In this document: one piece after another, positions 61,298-64,000 of the stretch | How positions within the stretch are numbered: position 1 is the stretch's first letter | Layout: each line of letters starts with the position of its first letter | Assembly (NCBI GenBank): GCA_025041175.1 | Contig: JAKCFJ010000001.1 | Coordinates: 1,116,001 to 1,180,000 of the forward strand | Source: Halobacteriales archaeon YIM A00010 | Lineage (GTDB): Archaea; Halobacteriota; Halobacteria; Halobacteriales; Haloarculaceae | DNA length: 64,000 bases | Reading direction: 5' to 3' | Notes under the pieces: model-generated | Databases searched by the model: none | The model's input: only the letters and a program-made list of their open reading frames with translations | What the model was told of the DNA's origin: nothing | Program-made: the position numbers and the translations under genes

Positions 61298-61789
61298 ATG
61301 GACGTAGACGAAAAGGACATCGACATTTTGAAAACCATCGCGGACGCGGAAACGCGGAGTCCCGATCACATTTCAGAAGAGACGGGGATCCCGCTTTCGA
61401 CCGTGAACTACCGGTTAAAACAGCTTCGGGAGGCGGGCATCATCCGCAACGACCACTACGACATCGATCTCGAGGCCCTGGGCTTCGAGATCACGTTCGT
61501 GATCCAGATCATCGCTGATTACGAGGAGGACACCTACAAACCACTCGGGGAGAAGCTCAGCGGTATCGACGGCATCACTCACGTTTACTTCGCGGCGGGA
61601 GACACCGACTTCTTCGTGATCGCGCAGCTGACTGATCCCGGGATGGTCGAGGAGCTCATCACTACGCTCGAACGCCTCGATAGCGTCGAGCGGACGATCT
61701 CCACGTACACGATCAGCACGCTGCTCGACGGACACGAACCGCTCCAACAGATATCTCGAGAAACGATGCGCGACCGGCTCCTCGATTGA
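61298..61789 (+). CDS. Lrp/AsnC family transcriptional regulator
   Basis: The 163-residue protein has an N-terminal helix-turn-helix (IDILKTIADAETRSPDHISE, then GIPLSTVNYRLKQLREAG) and a C-terminal RAM-type effector domain (VIQIIADYEEDTYKPLGEKL, THVYFAAGDTDFFVIAQLTD). Lrp/AsnC proteins of haloarchaea sense amino acids or metabolites. ATG 61298 is chosen over GTG 61292. It lies upstream of an EamA transporter gene, which could be a target. Confidence 0.9.
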   Translation: MDVDEKDIDILKTIADAETRSPDHISEETGIPLSTVNYRLKQLREAGIIRNDHYDIDLEALGFEITFVIQIIADYEEDTYKPLGEKLSGIDGITHVYFAAGDTDFFVIAQLTDPGMVEELITTLERLDSVERTISTYTISTLLDGHEPLQQISRETMRDRLLD

Positions 61790-61876
61790 TATCGAATTTC
61801 CATACGATATAATTCGAATTCGTGATATAGGAGTCTAATCAATAGATATATAATACACTACAGTCTAATATCTCCT

Positions 61877-61951
61877 ATGACACGTACAGTCCTTTCGCTA
61901 CTCAGTATCGGCGGTGTGCGTTCCGTTCGCTGTCGGGAGCGTGGTCGATGA
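61877..61951 (+). CDS. 24-residue leader frame before the EamA gene
   Basis: ATG 61877 opens a 25-codon frame (MTRTVLSLLSIGGVRSVRCR start) that ends in a TGA overlapping the ATG of the EamA gene (ATGA). Such an overlap suggests translational coupling. The peptide is otherwise unremarkable, and its start lies downstream of the AT-rich TATATAATAC promoter-like DNA. It could also be an untranslated leader. Confidence 0.35.
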   Translation: MTRTVLSLLSIGGVRSVRCRERGR

Positions 61952-62919
61952 GCCGACGGCTGATCGGGGCGTTTTTGCTCCTCGGGACGCTATGGGGGAG
62001 CTCGTTCGTCGCGATCGATATCGGGCTAGGATATTTCCCACCGATCGAGTTCGCTGCGCTGCGGTATCTCATCGCGGGCGTCGTCGTGCTCGGCTACGCG
62101 GGGTACTCGACGCCGCGGTGGCGTCCTCAGACGCGCAGGGAGTGGCTGGTGGCAGCGGTCGCCGGGAGCTTTCTCATCGGTGGCCACCACGCGTTTCTCT
62201 ACCTCGGCCAACAACACGTCAGTGGAGCGGTCGCGGCCGTAATCGTCAGCCTTGGACCGGTGTTGACCGCGCTGTTTGCGGCCGGCGTGCTCGGTGATCG
62301 GGTGACGTCGCTGGATTTCGTCGGGTTCGCACTCGGCCTTCTGGGCGTCTTTTTCGTCGCCCAGCCGGGAGTGCCCGACGGCATCGGTCAGTCGTTAGTC
62401 GGGCGGTTTCTGGCGTTGGATCCGAGTGCGCTGTTGGTGGGCGACGGGATCGGGGTTGCGACGGTGTTTCTCGGTGCCGCCTGTTTCGCGCTCGGTGCGG
62501 TGTTGACCGAACCCATCGAGACCACGCTTCCGCCCCGGACGGTGCAAGCGTGGGCGATGCTCATCGGTTCAACGCTGCTGTTCGTCGCTGGCGTCGTTCG
62601 CGGGGAGTCGCTAGCGGCGATCCAGTGGACGCCGGTCGCGAGCCTGTCGCTCCTGTATCTCGGGGTCGTCACCGGTGCGGGCGCGTTTCTCCTGTATTTC
62701 GAACTGCTCGACCGGATCGGACCGACACAGATAAACCTCATCGGCTACCTCGAACCCGTTTCGGCCACGGTTCTCTCGTGGCTGGTGTTGGACGATCTGA
62801 TCGATCCGCTCACAGCGTGTGGCTTTCTCACGATCCTCGCCGGGTTCGTCTGTATCCAGCGGCGCTCGTTCGTCCCTGCCGTTGCGTCCCGGCTTCCCTC
62901 CATCGCTCGCCAGTGGTGA
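61948..62919 (+). CDS. DMT family (EamA) transporter
   Basis: The 323-residue protein has ten hydrophobic helices in two EamA repeats. The first contains LLLGTLWGSSFVAIDIGLGY and AAVIVSLGPVLTALFAAGVL; the second contains GAFLLYFELLDRIGPTQINL and YLEPVSATVLSWLVLDDLID. Such exporters carry amino acids, metabolites or drugs. Start ATG 61948 is immediately before MSRRLIGAFLLLGTLWG. The Lrp-type regulator lies upstream. The substrate is unknown. Confidence 0.9.
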   Translation: MSRRLIGAFLLLGTLWGSSFVAIDIGLGYFPPIEFAALRYLIAGVVVLGYAGYSTPRWRPQTRREWLVAAVAGSFLIGGHHAFLYLGQQHVSGAVAAVIVSLGPVLTALFAAGVLGDRVTSLDFVGFALGLLGVFFVAQPGVPDGIGQSLVGRFLALDPSALLVGDGIGVATVFLGAACFALGAVLTEPIETTLPPRTVQAWAMLIGSTLLFVAGVVRGESLAAIQWTPVASLSLLYLGVVTGAGAFLLYFELLDRIGPTQINLIGYLEPVSATVLSWLVLDDLIDPLTACGFLTILAGFVCIQRRSFVPAVASRLPSIARQW

Positions 62920-62986
62920 GTGCGGCGAACGTGGTGAGACGACGGAGGCCAATCCTTTTCCGGTGGTGTGGCCTACCAATGCACCG

Positions 62987-64000
62987 ATGGAGGCCGACGA
63001 TTCGGTCGAGCCGCCGGTGTCGTTCCGTGAGCAGATGAACCGTGTGGATTCGGATCTGCGATCGCAGGCGTCCGATGGACCGTGGGACGCGGCTAGTGAC
63101 CTTCTCGACTGGTTTGAGCCGTACGATTCGGTTCTACCGGACGACCACCCCCCGTTCGACTGGTTCGCGGGCGGCCGGCTCAACGCTAGCCACGAGTGTC
63201 TCGATCGGCATCTCGACGCGCGGAAAAACCGTCTCGCGCTCCGTTGGGAGGGCGAGCTGGGCGAGACGCGTCGTTACACGTACCTCGATCTCCACCGCGA
63301 GGTGAACGCGATCGCTGGGGCACTCAGGGACCTCGGCGTCGAGTCCGACGACGTGGTCACTCTTTACATGCCCGTGCTTCCCGAGCTGGTCGCGTCGATG
63401 CTTGCGTGTGCCCGCCTCGGCGCGCCCCACAACGTCGTGTTCGCAGGACTGTCAGCCGACGCGGTGGCCGCTCGGATGGAGCGGGCGGATTCGGCGTGTC
63501 TCATCACGTGTGATGGCTACTACCGCCGCGGCGACGCGATCAATCAGAAGCGCCGGGCGGACAACGCCCGGATGGCCCTCGACCACGATCTCCACGACAC
63601 CGTCGTCGTCGAGCGGCTCGGGGAGCCGTCTCTCGGTGAAAACCAGCACAGCTACGACGCGCTGCTTTCTACGTACGCCGGCAGTACGGTCGATCCCGTC
63701 GTCCGTCGGTCGGAGGACGTTCTGTTCCAGTTGTACACGTCGGGCACCACCGGTGAGCCGAAACGAGTCACCCACACCACGGGCGGCTATCTCTCCCACG
63801 TCGCATGCACCGCCCGGAGCGTGCTCGACGTCACGCCTGAAGACACCCACTGGTGTACCGCAGACATCGGCTGGATCACCGGCCACTCCTACGTCGTTTA
63901 CGGCCCGCTCGCGCTCGGCACCACCACCGTGATGTACGAGGGCACGCCCGACCATCCCGATCCGGACCGCATTTGGTCGATCATCGAGCGCAACGCTGTC
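62987..64000 (+). CDS. acs: Acetyl-CoA synthetase-like enzyme (AMP-forming), 5' part
   Basis: The gene starts at ATG 62987 (MEADDSVEPPVSFREQMNRV) and is open for 338 codons to the window edge. The ACS N-terminal domain is seen (PYDSVLPDDHPPFDWFAGGR, then ALRWEGELGETRRYTYLDLH). The A3 ATP-binding motif LYTSGTTGEPKRVTHTTGGY and WCTADIGWITGHSYVVYGPL follow, as in acetyl/propionyl-CoA synthetases. It activates acetate or propionate with ATP and CoA. The C-terminal part lies beyond the window. ATG 62979 is out of frame. Confidence 0.93.
   Translation, partial: MEADDSVEPPVSFREQMNRVDSDLRSQASDGPWDAASDLLDWFEPYDSVLPDDHPPFDWFAGGRLNASHECLDRHLDARKNRLALRWEGELGETRRYTYLDLHREVNAIAGALRDLGVESDDVVTLYMPVLPELVASMLACARLGAPHNVVFAGLSADAVAARMERADSACLITCDGYYRRGDAINQKRRADNARMALDHDLHDTVVVERLGEPSLGENQHSYDALLSTYAGSTVDPVVRRSEDVLFQLYTSGTTGEPKRVTHTTGGYLSHVACTARSVLDVTPEDTHWCTADIGWITGHSYVVYGPLALGTTTVMYEGTPDHPDPDRIWSIIERNAV

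Overview
This is a chromosomal window from a halophilic archaeon (class Halobacteria). The signs are very acidic proteins, a SAMP1-type ubiquitin-like modifier, archaeal Gar1 and SRP19, an Orc1/Cdc6 gene beside origin repeats, a PGF-CTERM surface protein, Tat lipoproteins, leaderless TATA promoters and an archaeal intramembrane protease. Coding DNA is GC-rich, while many intergenic stretches are strongly AT-rich. I cannot name the genus from sequence alone.

1-13.7 kb is mostly core metabolism and transport. A gene cut by the left edge lies behind an iron-box-like palindrome. It is followed by a PduO-type cobalamin adenosyltransferase, deoC, a DUF63 membrane protein, a PfkB sugar kinase and a nucleoside phosphorylase (a nucleoside-sugar catabolic group). 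Then come an HPP-UspA membrane protein, SAMP1, an NAD-dependent epimerase, an ornithine cyclodeaminase-like enzyme, the minus-strand group srp19-gar1-presenilin-like protease, and a cobalamin/iron-type ABC importer whose two divergent units appear to share one TATA box.

13.6-17.1 kb is accessory. It holds a 115-bp inverted-repeat element, tRNA-Thr(CGT), a three-repeat CRISPR remnant without cas genes, a long hairpin and hypothetical genes. 17.3-26.7 kb is a surface-glycan region: a phosphodiesterase of the alkaline phosphatase superfamily, a GT-C-like membrane protein, GT2 and GT4 glycosyltransferases, a beta-propeller Tat lipoprotein and a polysaccharide deacetylase lipoprotein.

26.8-41.5 kb carries thyX, a membrane winged-helix protein, sucCD, an SDR, an SNF-type Na+ symporter, a uracil-DNA glycosylase-like protein, an antitoxin/PIN toxin pair followed by the second copy of the 115-bp element, an acyl-CoA carboxylase subunit, thiC with a palindromic operator candidate, and two small zinc-finger proteins.

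41.5-54 kb contains pyrI with a 5'-truncated pyrB. The pyrB remnant lies head-to-head with a flavoprotein that also lacks its N-terminus. It is followed by an Hsp70/membrane J-protein pair, an FAH-family enzyme, an IS200/605-type element with TnpB, an M24 protein with a degraded metal site, and orc1/cdc6. 54.03-54.6 kb is a probable replication origin with several origin recognition boxes. The remainder holds a FilR1-like regulator, redox enzymes, MoaB, two paralogous secreted Asp-rich microproteins flanking a DoxX protein, an Lrp regulator, an EamA transporter and the 5' part of an acetyl-CoA synthetase gene.

The strongest candidates for something undescribed are the paired 115-bp elements, the duplicated Asp-rich secreted microproteins, the dedicated Hsp70/membrane-J pair and the pyrB/flavoprotein deletion scar.
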